Assembly: GCF_001632365.1 (NCBI RefSeq)
Contig: NW_024468521.1
Coordinates: forward strand, 430,071-473,010
Length of the DNA stretch: 42,940 nt
DNA from: Laetiporus sulphureus 93-53
Taxonomy: Eukaryota; Basidiomycota; Agaricomycetes; Polyporales; Laetiporaceae
Direction of reading: 5' to 3'
The position numbers were made by a program, and so were the translations under genes. Position 1 is the first letter of the stretch; each line of letters opens with the position of its first letter. The notes beneath the pieces were generated by a model. That model did not search any database. It saw only the letters and a program-made list of their open reading frames with translations, and was not told the origin of the DNA. Below are positions 31,620-42,793 of this stretch, in pieces.

Positions 31620-32466
31620 TGAGGACGGCGAGGAGTCTGCGGTGGGTCCTCATCAGTGATACGAACAACGTTTGCTTACTAAGCAGACGGACGAAAGAGA
31701 CTTGCATCTTGCCTAATATGCCTCCAATGCTCGCTCCGAGTAGCTCGCTCAAATCTGCTCATATACCTGACCACTCGTAGCATTTAGTAGTTAGTGTGCC
31801 ATACATTTCCATGCAGCTGCACACTCACTTCACACTCGAGAAATCCGGCACTGACAGCCCCTCACTTGTCATGAGCAGAGGCAGCTTGGCAGGAACCGTG
31901 AACAAAGGTGACACCTTCCTACTAGAAGCCGGGCTCTTACTACTTACTCTTACCTTGAGGATTGAACATCAGGTGTCAGGTGGTACTTATAAGCTCGCTG
32001 ATGGCTCTGTGATAACCATCATCAAGAAATTTCCTCCTAAGGTTAACGCATTTATGCCGGAGATGAGACTATGGTGAGCGATGGAGGGCTTGCGACTCTA
32101 TCGCACGGTGGCTGAGATGTCCCGCCGAGGACTCCGGATTTCTGAGCACGTGGGCTGACCACATGCTGCGGGGCCCCGCAGTGGCCTTACCAAGACTACT
32201 GCTCAAAGTCTTGCAATATGATCTGTTAAGTGTGCGACGAGAGCAGTCTGTGCTATGACCTGTTCATGCCATCACATCTTTGCTTTCCGCGAGCCTCTAA
32301 AAATTGTGATCACGACCAAACGATGTATCGATGACGATCATATGACCCTACAACCTACGGGAGGTAAATACAGGAACATGGCAATGATGCACAGGACGTT
32401 GCACGATGATATGGCTTTGTCCATACAATACATACACAACCAGATCTCATACATCTGGCATTGCGG
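31620..32466. other. Spacer between N3 and the sugar transporter
   Basis: No gene, repeat or RNA is supported in this 847-bp stretch. It is the 5' side of N3 and the 3' side of the transporter. Confidence 0.55.
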
Positions 32467-34593
32467 TCAGGCTGGAATATCCTCCACAACTCTCTCCACC
32501 GCTTTTTCGGATGCATAGCTCTTGTCATCTTGGCGGACCTCCTCCACCTCCATGGGAGCAACGACGGCTTGCGCAATGTCCTTGTTATCGAACAGTGCAG
32601 CCGTCTCTTCCAGCGTGCGGTTCTTCGTCTCGATGAGCATGAAGTACAGGAAGACGAACTCGAAGGCGATCCAGCAGCAGTAGAATATCTATAGCCGTGC
32701 AGGATTGTGAATTCAGAACGCAGCCAACTGCGAACAGTGGGACGCACGTAATATTTCCATGCCAGCCTGGAGAGCGCGACAGGATTGACATATTGGTTGA
32801 AGATCAGCCCGAGCGAGACAGCAACGCTATACACGGTGAGGCCCTTAGCGCGAAGCGAGTTCGGAAGGATCTCGACGGTGTAGGTGATGATGAGAGGAGT
32901 GAATGCCAAGCTGTGAATCGCCACCATGTCAACGGTGTCCGGAAAAACTCTAGCCAAGCATTGCTTACTCGTAGAACCCGTAGAACAAGAAAATGAAGGC
33001 AATGACCGCATGCGCAGCGGCTGGGTTACCGTGCAACGCATACTGCGCAGAACAGATTGTTTGCAGCGTGAAGAACACCAAGCTGCCTCCAGTGGCCCAC
33101 AAAAACAGCGGACGACGGCCAGCCCGGTCGACCAGGAAAGATGCTCCGATCGAAATGACCAGGTTCCATATTGCAAGGATTCTGGCAGCGATCATTCAGT
33201 CACGCGCGCAGATCATAGTGGCCCAAGAACGAACCCTGTAATGAGCAGTTGAGTGGTCGTACTGGTGATTCCAATCGTGTCGAAGACCTTGTTAAGATAG
33301 TACGATACAAGACCATTGCCTGTCCACTGCGAGAACCACCCTATCGCGATCGCAATGGTCATGCGCCGTCTGTTACCCGGGGTGGCGAAAAGCGCCTTCC
33401 ATCCGACTTTCTTGTTCACTGTGGGGCACATGTGAGTTGCCACGATACACGTCTCGTTGGCTGACTGCGCACCCTGACGATCGAAAGCGATAGCAGCCCT
33501 GATCTCTTCGAACTCGAATTGCACGAGGGGATCCTGGTCATTGCCATCTGCATGGTAGTACGCGAGGATCTTCAGGCCTTCAGCTTCCTTGCCCTTGGCA
33601 ATGAGCCATCTGGGGCTTTCTGGCGCGAAGAAGATGAGAATGAACTGGAGAAGCGACGGGATACCCTGGATTATGGACGGAATTCGCCATGACCACTCGT
33701 TCGGGATGTATGCGGTGCCATAAGTCGTCCAGGATGCGCTAAGCATGATCAATGTGAGTATGCTCAGCAGAAGGACGGTGCTGCTCATACATCACGTTTC
33801 CTGAGTACCAGAGCGAGTTGTACACCGATGTCAACGGTGCGCGATACGGTGGGTATGAGATCTCGGTGACCAATAACGGTGCGGATTGGCCTACACCAGA
33901 AGTGAGAGAGCATCATTTTCACAGTACATCGCATCATACCAGCAAAGCACACCCCGAATCCGATCAGGAACCTGGGTCTAATGAATCTGCTGAGAATACT
34001 CCCGTTAATGAATCACACTGACCGTCCGCCAATGAACATGCCCATATTCGTCGCTGCCGACTGGATACCGACACCGACGAGAATGATAGCCGAGCCGACG
34101 AAGATCGTCATCCGGCGGCCGATCCCGTCAGAAAGATACGGCGCGAATGGGTACGCTGCCAGAGATCCGATATTCTGATTTGAGTTGGCTCATCAGCGGA
34201 ACTACCGCCTTCTATGAAATATCAATGACCTGCATAGCGCTCAGAACACCCAGGAGAGAACCATTCGGAGTTTTGAAGTATCCCTCCCATTGCCATAAAG
34301 ACTGGAAGCTGTTCATCAAGCTGCCGTCGAAGCCGTTTGCAGATGAGATGATGACACTGATACGGAACTATTCAGAAATGGTAAGATTGCGGGCGATGAA
34401 CGTGGACCTACAAGAGAACCACCCATGCGTGTAGAGTGATAAGTCTTCGCGAAGAGGCGAATATGAGCGCGAATCGCGACTGTCGGTAAATGAAGCGATC
34501 TCACCGCCGGTTGTTGTACCACTTCCTTTTCGGATCCAGCAACTGCCCGATAGCAGGACTCGCCTCGGAGGCGACGGTCGTGCCGACAGCCAT
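32467..34593 (-). CDS. MFS sugar transporter (hexose/lactose permease type), possibly broken
   Basis: Multi-exon major facilitator protein of the sugar porter family. The start at 34593 gives MAVGTTVASEASPAIG. Later exons show SANGFDGSLMNS, the loop motif DGIGRRMTIFVGS, SYPPYRAPLTSVYNSLWYSGN, WTTYGTAYIPNEWSWRIP, the family PESPRWLIAKGK, WFSQWTGNGLVSYYL, DRAGRRPLFLW, YTVEILPNSLRAKG and ETKNRTLEETA. It ends at TGA (32467). Such proteins sit in the plasma membrane and carry sugars with protons. In the best splice model an in-frame TAG (34368-34370) falls in the first membrane helix. Using an acceptor ~20 bp further on skips the stop but removes much of that helix. So the gene is either a young pseudogene or uses an unusual N-terminus. 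Confidence 0.8.
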
Positions 34594-36313
34594 ATTAATT
34601 TTATGAAGATCGTCTTCGAGAGATAGCGAGGAAGAGAGTACGGACAGCAAGACCGTAGATCGGCGTGATCGAGCAAGCACGATGTCTTTATACGGAGCAG
34701 CACATTCTCAAAGCCCTGCGCATTCGATAGGATGCGAGACCAGGTGATCGGAGATGGCTCATTTCTCCAGAGATTCGCCCGTGCGTGATTACTCCACAAT
34801 TCGCCGGATTCGCTGGAGCGAGTACAAACCGTATCGTGATACCGAAGCGTGGCCAAGACACCATTCAACGCCCGCCCAAACATCACCAGCGACCGGCTTA
34901 AATTGAAATCGTCGAGCTCATGGGGCCACAAAGACGCTACGTCATACAAGAAGATAACATTAAGTGTGGCGTACCTGCGGGTCGTGATAGGATAGAAGTG
35001 CCATTACTTGGGCATTCGGGAGCCATTAATTGCAGAAGTAGACATTTGTGAATAGGAGTCAGCTGTGAACAGTGCCTGACGGAGGAACCAGCTTTGGTTT
35101 TCTTCTGCCAAGTGTGAGTAAGGCGGAACGCCGATGCCAACGGCTTTCCCGTGGACTCCTCGAGAAGCGAGTCGTCGGCTGTAGACCGTCATTGGTAGCA
35201 ATCGAACATAGCTCAGTGGACTTTGCAGTTGCGAGACATTGGATGAGACCGCAGCGGCGTTACGGGGTATGCATTGGGACAACTTTGAGCGAACTACTGA
35301 CGACTTTCAACTCCGCGACTGCGGCTAATAACTGAACATAGGTTGCGGTATAGCAAAGGCACGCCAGAAGATCACTTGACAGCTGGTAACCCATCGTGAC
35401 TTCGAGAGTGCCAATTTAAGGAAGCAGCGTTCAGATACCCGTATCGGTAGTGAAGATGTTTTCAAGAATTGACTTCGCAAGGAAACAAACAGTGGCTTGC
35501 TTTGATTTTCAGAAAGGCGGGGTGGCAAAGAGTTGATGAAGATGGCCGTCAGCATGCAAGAGGCCGTTGGAAGACAGGAACTGACCAGAAGTATTTATAG
35601 CACAGTGAGAACCAAGAGAGTTTAAATCCTCGGAGGTTGCAAATGAATGCCTTGGCTACACGGAGAAAATTCGGTGGAGGGTTCATGCTTCGGACGCCGT
35701 ATGCAAAGGCTATAAAAATACTGCTGTGCACGGAATTGGCTTGCATGTCTCGCATCGCAGGCGAGATAGAGGGCAACGGCTCTGATACGAATTACGGAGT
35801 CATCCATAGCAGGGCCTCGGCCAGGCTTCTCAAGATTCTACTTTCAGGCACGCCAAAGAGAAAACCCCACGTTCATGTCCATGCTCGATGAACTTTGAAC
35901 AGTCAAGATTCGCCAATTGACATTTGTTCACGAGCCGTTCGGTCGCACATGCTGTCTTGCTTCCAGCAGACGGTTAAAGATCTCGCTCCCACAGCGAAGA
36001 GTTTAGCAACGTTTGGAATTGGTCGCACCAGATTGAGCGACGAAAAGGTTTCAGGATAGCACGGTAGCGATTTGAGGCAAAGGCGAGAGATATAGCCGAG
36101 GCGCCTCGGTGGCGAAACTGTCAGCCACAAGGGTGCGAACCGAACCGAACCGAACTGAAGGGAACATGCATGTCGCTGTGGCGACAAACCACTGCCAGGT
36201 TCCCCGCCTCATCATGAAGCACACTGCGCAGACCTGCAGACCCTCACCTCCTTATGATACTACGCATACTCCTGATTTGCTAGAAAGCTCTTCATACTCC
36301 TTTGTCTTCTACC
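34594..36313. other. Long intergenic stretch, transporter to N4
   Basis: In 1720 bp I find no reading frame with recognisable domains or good splice structure. A short GAACC tandem run lies near 36136-36157. It is the shared upstream region of the divergent transporter and N4 genes. Confidence 0.5.
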
Positions 36314-37049
36314 ATGCAACGTCCAGCCAGTGTCAAGGAGCTCGCGGAGGTCTCCTCCAAGGCTGTCTCAGTCTTCAAGTCATCCCATCTCTCGTCGTGC
36401 GTCGTGGGTGATCTTGCATGTGCACTCTATGGTACCTCCAGACGTCCTGTCGTACGTATGATTCATAATCATCACGTCAATTGCCCAAAGCGAATCTGAA
36501 TTGGCTTGCGTTTGGCAGGATGTAGACCTCATGGTCATGACCCGCGCCTATGAGCCTGAGAAGCTCAAGCAGCTGCTCACGAAAGCTGACACGACATTTT
36601 ACCTCGCAAGCGCGAAGGACACGCACAGCTCCCACAAATTTCTCTGCAGCAAGCTCTACTATCGGCCCAATGAGCGCAAGCGTGGCTGCATCTTTCATAT
36701 CCTCGTCCCAGGAACACTTCATCTCCCCCACATCCCGCAGGACAAGATCAACAGCATCAATGGGATCCCAGTCATGCCAGTCATACTGCTTGTCTTCATG
36801 AAGCTCCAGATCTGGTCGGATCGTCGCGGATCGTACACTGCGTACATGAAGTCGAAGCAGCATGACGAGGACGTCCGCGACATCGCCGAGTTGCTAGCGA
36901 TCGCCAGGAGCCGAGGCGAAAGCATCAGCAAGGACAGTCTTGCGTGGCTCCCGATGGCCACCGTTGACTCAGCTATGCCTCGCGTCAAAGAGTACGTTGC
37001 GGCATTCCCGAACACGTTGACGAACTGGAGGGCTATTGGATACCGGTGA
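36314..37049 (+). CDS. Family-N nucleotidyltransferase-like protein, catalytic site degraded (copy N4)
   Basis: Two exons (36314-36451, 138 nt; 36519-37049) give 222 aa with an open frame. Exon 1: MQRPASVKELAEVSSKAV and CVVGDLACALYGTSRRP. Exon 2: DVDLMVMTRAYEP, IFHILVPGTLHLPHIP, IPVMPVILLVFMKLQIWSDRR, EDVRDIAELLAI. Compared with N1, N3 and N5, the G-S/G-G turn is G-D, and the third acidic residue (CKVDIL) is His (CIFHIL); DVD is kept. In the nucleotidyltransferase fold the third acidic residue usually helps bind metal, so N4 is likely catalytically dead yet has kept an intact frame. It opens the plus-strand half of the N cluster. Confidence 0.78.
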
Positions 37050-38090
37050 TGGATGATGATGGGAACAGTTACTTGACAGGTGAGTAATGAACCCTCGCCT
37101 CGTTCACAACGTCCGTAGGCTCATGTTGCATTCAGGATATTCATCTACATGGATTGGATTGATTTCACTTGCATACCCACAGTCATTTCTTGATACACAT
37201 GCATTCGTTATATCTTTACCTTTTACACATCGTGGTAATATGTAGAAGCTCATGACTGATGCTTGATCTAGCTGGCGCGCCACTATACAGGCAGCAATTC
37301 AATGATTGGCAGTATCTCGCGGAATCTCCTTCTACATCGATTCGGGCTTTGCGTGGCACCATTGCCTGACATTTGACAGAACGCATTCAATTCCTGACAT
37401 GCTAATTGGTTTTCATCGAGCTTCGTGGGCTCTCATCATACCGTGTTCAGACTAGGGCCATCCGAGCTTGACGTAGGCTGTGCGCAGCGAACGTTGTTTT
37501 GTTCATTCACACGTCCTCGGTCTACATTGCGCCTCCCTGCGTGTGCTGATTGATAGCGCATTGCTGGCCACCATCGCGCCACCACGTTTTTCAGAGGATG
37601 TGATTGATATGATCATCATCTGCAGCGATCCGGGGGCGATGTACTTCTACTTACGTACGTCTTTCCGTCACGTTCGAATGAGACGGCTAGAAGCTCACTT
37701 TTGCAATTTCCAACTCTCTGAAAGGTATTTCGTATGCACTATCAGCCGCCAGAAGTGCTTGGTATTACCCTGTGAACTCTTCCATGGCAGTGCAGCGCTG
37801 CGAATGGATCTTCACGCTGAGACGTTAGCCCACATCGATGTGCTGTATTGTATCATCCACAGTCGAACCAAGCAATTTCACACAACCCTTACGAACATTG
37901 GCCCTTCTGGCTGCTCCCGAGTAGACAATTGTGAGTATACTGCTGCCCATTGGTAGCGATTCGGAAGCTGATAGCGTGCGATAACGAGGAGGCGTGCATA
38001 TAGCCGCATGTTTTGAGACCACCCGCCATCATCGTTGACACTGCGCAGGCTTCGACTCACTCCCACTCTACGGCATTGAAGGTGAAGCCG
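37050..38090. other. Spacer N4 to N6 remnant
   Basis: An open frame at 37480-37956 (158 aa) has no recognisable domain and no paralogue in the window, so it is not called as a gene. Nothing else is seen. Confidence 0.45.
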
Positions 38091-38505
38091 CGGCAACGCG
38101 AGATCCGAATTCCGGGGAGATCGTCCTGGTCGCACGCAAGGTCGTGGATGTCTTCGCAGAACACAGGCTCACTTCTCGCTTCGCCGGACTGGCAGGCTAC
38201 GAGCTGTACGGCATATGAGGTGTTGCAACGTACGTACGATCTTGGGCTCCAAGATTGCTACCGTCGAAGGACGTTGATATCGTTGTATTGTCCGGGAAAT
38301 ACACACCAGATGAGCTGAAACAGGTACAGATGCTCGTCGACGACGATCGTGACTCCTACGTTTCACGGCTTCTTGCAAGGTTCTTCTTCACAGACTCCCA
38401 AGCACAACGGCCACCAGTGCAGTCATTCATGCAGGGTCCATGCGCTCATACCGGGTATCTTGGGCATCACTGACGTTCCTCGAGAGCTCGTCGTCAGGCC
38501 GAACA
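38091..38505 (+). pseudogene. Family-N pseudogene (copy N6)
   Basis: Plus-strand wreck of an N gene. The position equal to the start codon reads CGG, and exon 1 is 139 instead of 138 nt, so its frame is shifted. The helix ARKVVDVFAEH and GYELYGI are visible, then a TGA. A 40-bp intron-like stretch (38230-38269) still lies exactly before DVDIVVLSG. After a further frameshift, CRVHALIPGILGITDVPREL matches the CKVDVLIPG region, with the third Asp changed to His. Homology fades after about 38505, so the C-terminal third is missing. It is most like N5. Confidence 0.75.
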
Positions 38506-39910
38506 AAGGTTCGACAGGGCGGCAGACTCTTACGTGTGGGCACGGCAGAAAATGATGAATAAGATAGCAGGACACTGCTGCCGGTTGCGCAACGGCTATG
38601 TCTGAAACTCTGGGGAAGACCACTCTAAATGGGTCGAAAACGCTTCCGTGCGCTATTACACCCGGATTTTCGAATTCATAAAGGCGATTCTCGAAGCAAG
38701 AAGGTGGCACATTGTTGGCTTCCCGACGAGCAATGTCGCCCGTTATGTGTCTGCACAAAGCTAATGTGAGCATCATTGCTGAATGTGGATTGTTGTGATC
38801 TCAACTGATGTGAAATATCGGCATCACATGCATCCGTCAAGTGCATATTCAAGGCATAAGATATCGTTATGCATCGAAAGTCGCAAGTCTCAAACAGTAG
38901 AAAAACATTCAGATATGCTTTCGAATCTCTGTCCCTGACCCCGGAGAGTGTGCGGATGTACGGATGGCCGGATCGACGTACAAGTCCTCGACGTAAGAAA
39001 CCACCCCCGGCTAGGATCCGGAGCACCGGAGGTTGAAGACAAAGCGTTAGAACATTTCGGTCACTGAAAAGCGTGCTTCTGGCCTCTATATATATATCGA
39101 CATCTTCCCCAAACTGCTGATTCCGTAACCAATACAATAACTCCTGAATAGAGAACGGCGAGAGCGGGATCAGCTGCGAATATCTTGACGGGTGACGCTC
39201 ATGCCTGTGGGGAACGTTGCTGACGCGGGTTTCCTTCATGTCGTGATCGAGGATTACTGATGGATGGTGCGTTTATCAGTCATCCTGGTGGCCATCATCG
39301 GCAAGCGTTCTGGCGTCAGTCGACAATCGCGAACATCTCCGAGCATCGATACCCCCGTCATGGATTCGGCTGTGCACGTTACTCTGAAATATGAGTCAGC
39401 ACTCACGTTTGTCAGGTTCCAGGTCGACTATCGAATGTCGTTGAGCAGATGTAGATGGTCGCCGATAAGCTTCAAAGTGATCTCTTTTGCATCCGCGCTC
39501 TCTCTCACGACACATCAGCTGGATACTTCCTCGAACCGTATAGGGATCTCGAGAAGGATTCGATGTATTCCTCGAGAGAGAGAGATTCCCATGGCCAGCG
39601 TTGCAGGCGCGCACTAATTCACAACGAGTGCTACGTCGAGAAACATCAAGTCCAAATCGTTCATCTGCATAGCTTGCACGACGATCGGTCCATTTCTTTC
39701 TCGACCAGCTGACGTCCAGTGAAACCAGAATAGCGGGACTGTCTTTCAAATTGCCTGAAAAGTAGCTCAGAACATCGATTGCAAGCGATAACGCAGAAGG
39801 TGGGATCAGAATACTTCTGGGGCGTTTATTATCCAGGATCCTGCAGGGTGGCAGGGCCATCGCCCATCGCTGCTCTTCGCGACTGCCCCTTCGAGCTTAG
39901 TCTCGTCTCG
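38506..39910. other. Spacer N6 remnant to N5
   Basis: In 1405 bp no gene is supported. Open frames on the minus strand (38676-39239 and 39396-39860) lack recognisable domains. A TATATATATA run lies near 39091. Confidence 0.45.
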
Positions 39911-40643
39911 ATGCAACGGGGTCCGACCCACGAAGAAATCCGCGACATCGCGCGAAATGCCATCGTGGTCTTCGAGAGACACGGCCTGGCATGTTGCCTG
40001 ACCGGCGGTACAGCATCTGCGCTGTACGGGACTACCAGAACTCCGAATGTACGTTATAGTCTTTCGCGATCGAGTGTCAGAGCCGTACTGATGGGCCTTT
40101 GCGCAGGACGTGGATCTGGTCGTGTTGACGGCGGCGTACGGGCAGGAGACCCTGAAACGAATGCTTGTCATGGCCGATCCCGACTTCTACACCTTGGCAG
40201 CGAAGGACCTAAATGCTGCGTATCGAGTTCTCTGGTGCAAGGTTCCTACGCGGTACACCTATGGACGTGAGCGTCGGTGCAAGGTCGACGTGCTCATACC
40301 GGGCGTGATGAATATCCCGGACGTGCCAAGAGATCGCATCAGCCGCATATCCGGACTACCCGTCATGCCGCTCGACCTGCTCTTCTTTCTGAAATTACAG
40401 AGCTGGACCGATCATCGGGACTCACCGCAATATTGGAAGGTCTCGAAGCAATACGACGACAGCAGGGATATCGAGGAGCTTCTGCTGATCTTGAAGAAGC
40501 GAGGCGTCAGCATCAGGAGGAGTGGAGTCGCATGGCTATCCGAGGCATTCGTGGCGGCTGGCAGAGGACGTATGGCGCAATATGTTAGAGCATACCCGAG
40601 CTCGAGGACGAAATGGGAGGAACTCGGTCTCAGGTTCAAGTGA
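39911..40643 (+). CDS. Nucleotidyltransferase-like family-N protein (copy N5)
   Basis: Two exons (39911-40048, 138 nt; 40107-40643) give 224 aa. Exon 1: MQRGPTHEEIRDIARNAIVV and CCLTGGTASALYGTTRTPN. Exon 2: DVDLVVLTAAYG, CKVDVLIPGVMNIPDVP, LPVMPLDLLFFLKLQSWTDHR, SRDIEELLLILKKRG. Here the turn is G-G, as in AbiEii- and aminoglycoside-adenylyltransferase-like enzymes, followed by D-V-D and the third Asp. It is the most canonical copy of the family. The 58-bp intron sits in the conserved place just before DVD. No partner gene is next to it except degenerate copies of itself. Confidence 0.82.
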
Positions 40644-41414
40644 ACCTGACGGGATCATGGAGTACATGGCCATTGTTTGCAGAGTATGATTATTGTCAGT
40701 TCAAACAATAGCCGAGGAGAACTTTTGCTGCGAACCTATAGTATCACAACTGCCCAGGAATGGCGGCGGTACTTTTGGTCACCATTCGCTGTGCTAGCCC
40801 GGTCGACTTGGCTGCGAGTAGGCTCATGAATCAGCCTTGATACAGGAAGATACACTCGTTCCTTATACTCAGGTTGCGAGCGCCGACGCCTTAGTGCGGC
40901 TGGCAACTGCTGGAGTCCACCAGAGGTCATTATTGAAAGCTCTTGCTAGACGCCGTCTCGTTCCTTCATTAATCAACGATAGATGACCTGAGGCCAATCT
41001 AATCCCTGCGTTATCTTTTGTCCGTGCGAGTGTGCTATCAACTCGTCCGTGGCTCATAAGACCAGTGGCCTTCATCGCGAATATTCACTACCGACAAAAA
41101 GCCGCATTACGGATGAACGACGCCGCTTGTGCTGGCGTTTATGCAGACAATCGTACCACTGGCGTATCTCCAAATATGATGATTGTTCACCAAAGCACTG
41201 TCGTCCTCAATCAAGTACAAGGGCCGCCGCGAAAGCGCGACAAGAATCACCGTCGAAGCGTTGTTTTTATTCAGCAGAACATGCGCAAACGTGCTTCGAG
41301 TCCAATTTACTGCCCCCGCGCGCAGATCTCCTGCTCTCGGTGAGGGGCATCCATATCCGAGCGTCCTTGAAGGCGTGCTTGTGCCTGAACTCCTCGCACC
41401 CGCTGAACCGCGCT
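40644..41414. other. Spacer N5 to N7 remnant
   Basis: No gene, repeat or RNA is supported in this 771-bp stretch. Confidence 0.45.
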
Positions 41415-41715
41415 CTCCGAGTCATGCAGCCGACCGGACGCACAAGCAGATCCGCACCGCCGCGCTCCAGGCGGTGGCGGTCTCCTCCTAACGTAAGCGC
41501 TCTTCTCTGCGCATCAGACCGCCGGTCTGACGATGGTCGGACACATCTCGTCTGCCTTGCCATGTTCCACGGACGTCGATCAGATCGCGCTGACGACGGT
41601 CGGGCCAGAGACACTTCACTTATTCGCGACATGGAGAGTACTCTGGTACCGGCTGTCCGACCCGCCCGCGCGCCGGTGCAAGGGTGACATCCTCGTTCCA
41701 CGCCAGGCGTGCTGA
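41415..41715 (+). pseudogene. Family-N pseudogene fragment (copy N7)
   Basis: A partial, internally deleted N copy. DRTHKQIRTAALQAVAV (about 41432-41482) resembles the exon 1 helix EEIRDIARRAV. GLTMVGHISSALPCSTDVDQIALTT (41524-) matches the turn plus DVDLIVLT with residues lost between them. After another deletion RVLWYRL and RRCKGDILVP match YRVLWYKLP and RRCKVDIL. The C-terminal half is absent. It cannot encode a working enzyme. Confidence 0.65.
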
Positions 41716-42004
41716 ACATGGCGCGCGGTGCATCGAGACGATCGGCGGTGATCTGGTGATGTGATCCCGCTCTTGCTATGTGAGGGATGTTGAGGCCTGA
41801 GCCTGAGGTGGCGCATGCAATGATGTAGCGCTGTACGTCCCAGTGGGCAATCTACTCTCTGACAGAAAGTATGGTAAACGAACCTTCTAATACCTTTCTT
41901 ACTACACTAGAGGTACAGATTGACACTTAGTACGCGCGGCGCGCATCGACTTCGGACTTAGCCGGCCATGCGCCGCCGCCTAGTAGCAGACTTTTTCATC
42001 TCGA

Positions 42005-42043
42005 GGAGTTCACGTTCGCACTCATATCGCGCCCGTGAACTCC
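42005..42043. other. 10-bp perfect inverted repeat (hairpin)
   Basis: GGAGTTCACG (42005-42014) and CGTGAACTCC (42034-42043) are exact inverses around 19 bp. Only the first of the two direct repeat copies has the left arm, so the second copy cannot form this hairpin. Confidence 0.55.
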
Positions 42044-42045
42044 AG
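42011..42045 (+). repeat. 35-bp direct repeat, copy 1
   Basis: Identical to 42091-42125; it begins CACGTTCGCACTCATATCGC and ends GTGAACTCCAG. The two starts are 80 bp apart. Confidence 0.85.
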
Positions 42046-42090
42046 GTATGTTCTACATATCTTGTAGTATATTTGGTACTCACCAATATA

Positions 42091-42125
42091 CACGTTCGCA
42101 CTCATATCGCGCCCGTGAACTCCAG
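42091..42125 (+). repeat. 35-bp direct repeat, copy 2
   Basis: Second exact copy of 42011-42045, following an AT-rich 45-bp gap that starts with a donor-like GTATGT. Confidence 0.85.
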
Positions 42126-42793
42126 CGCACGTCCGCTCATTGCTCGTCGCCTCGTCCCCTTCGTCCGTAAGCGACCTCGTCTGTTGTTACTCTCCCCCGC
42201 GAAGTGGAAGGCGATCACGGGTCCTGAGCTTGAGCTTGAGCTCGAGGACGAAGCGAAACGTGAGAACGGCTACGAGTTATCTTGGCTGCAGTCCTTGCAA
42301 AGCCAAGATAACGCGCAGACCACCGCGATTCCGCGCAAGACGCATGCGCTATCCCATACTATCCCCTTGCACATAAATCACCATTTGTCATCCCACCGGC
42401 TTTCATCCATCTCGCCGAGTCCTCCTCCAGATCTTCCACGCACAAGATCTCCCGTCCCGTCGCGTCCTACTCAATCCAGGAACAACACAACAATCGTAAC
42501 AATCGACGCTACGTCCTGCATTCCATTCCATTCCACGCTGGCCAGTCCCTGTATATACAATAATCATGAGGACACTGCACAAAGCTGCTAAGGAAAGGAA
42601 TCAGTAAAGCTGTAAACGAGCACATCACAGGCCCTCGAGCTGTCTACGCACACCGGTACACCATTGACATCGCAATCATGATGCCGCCAGATCACAAGCG
42701 GCCAGCCCGCCCGCCTAGCGTACGTACGCAGCTCAGGGCATCCCCGGCAAGCCCAACGGCGCAGGCACAGGCACGGCCGCCGTCTTCCGCTGA

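Larger units (their letters stand above)
41716..42736. other. Right-hand intergenic region
   Basis: Mostly non-coding. It contains the 35-bp direct repeat and hairpin listed separately and a low-complexity GAGCTTGAGCTT run near 42226. A 207-codon open frame (41968-42591) runs through the repeats and lacks domains, so it is not called. Confidence 0.45.

Noticed and set aside
37480..37956. 158-codon plus-strand open frame
   Set aside because: No recognisable domain, no paralogue in the window and no clear splice or codon support.
38676..39239. 187-codon minus-strand open frame
   Set aside because: Composition is not protein-like, there is no family match, and it overlaps the edge of N6 debris.
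39396..39860. Minus-strand frame with KKWTDRRASY, a little like the family-N KLxxWTDHR segment
   Set aside because: Neighbouring family-N motifs (LPVMP before, D-x-x-D-I after) are missing, so one short likeness is not enough.
41968..42591. 207-codon plus-strand open frame
   Set aside because: It runs through the direct repeats and low-complexity sequence, with no domain and no splice logic.
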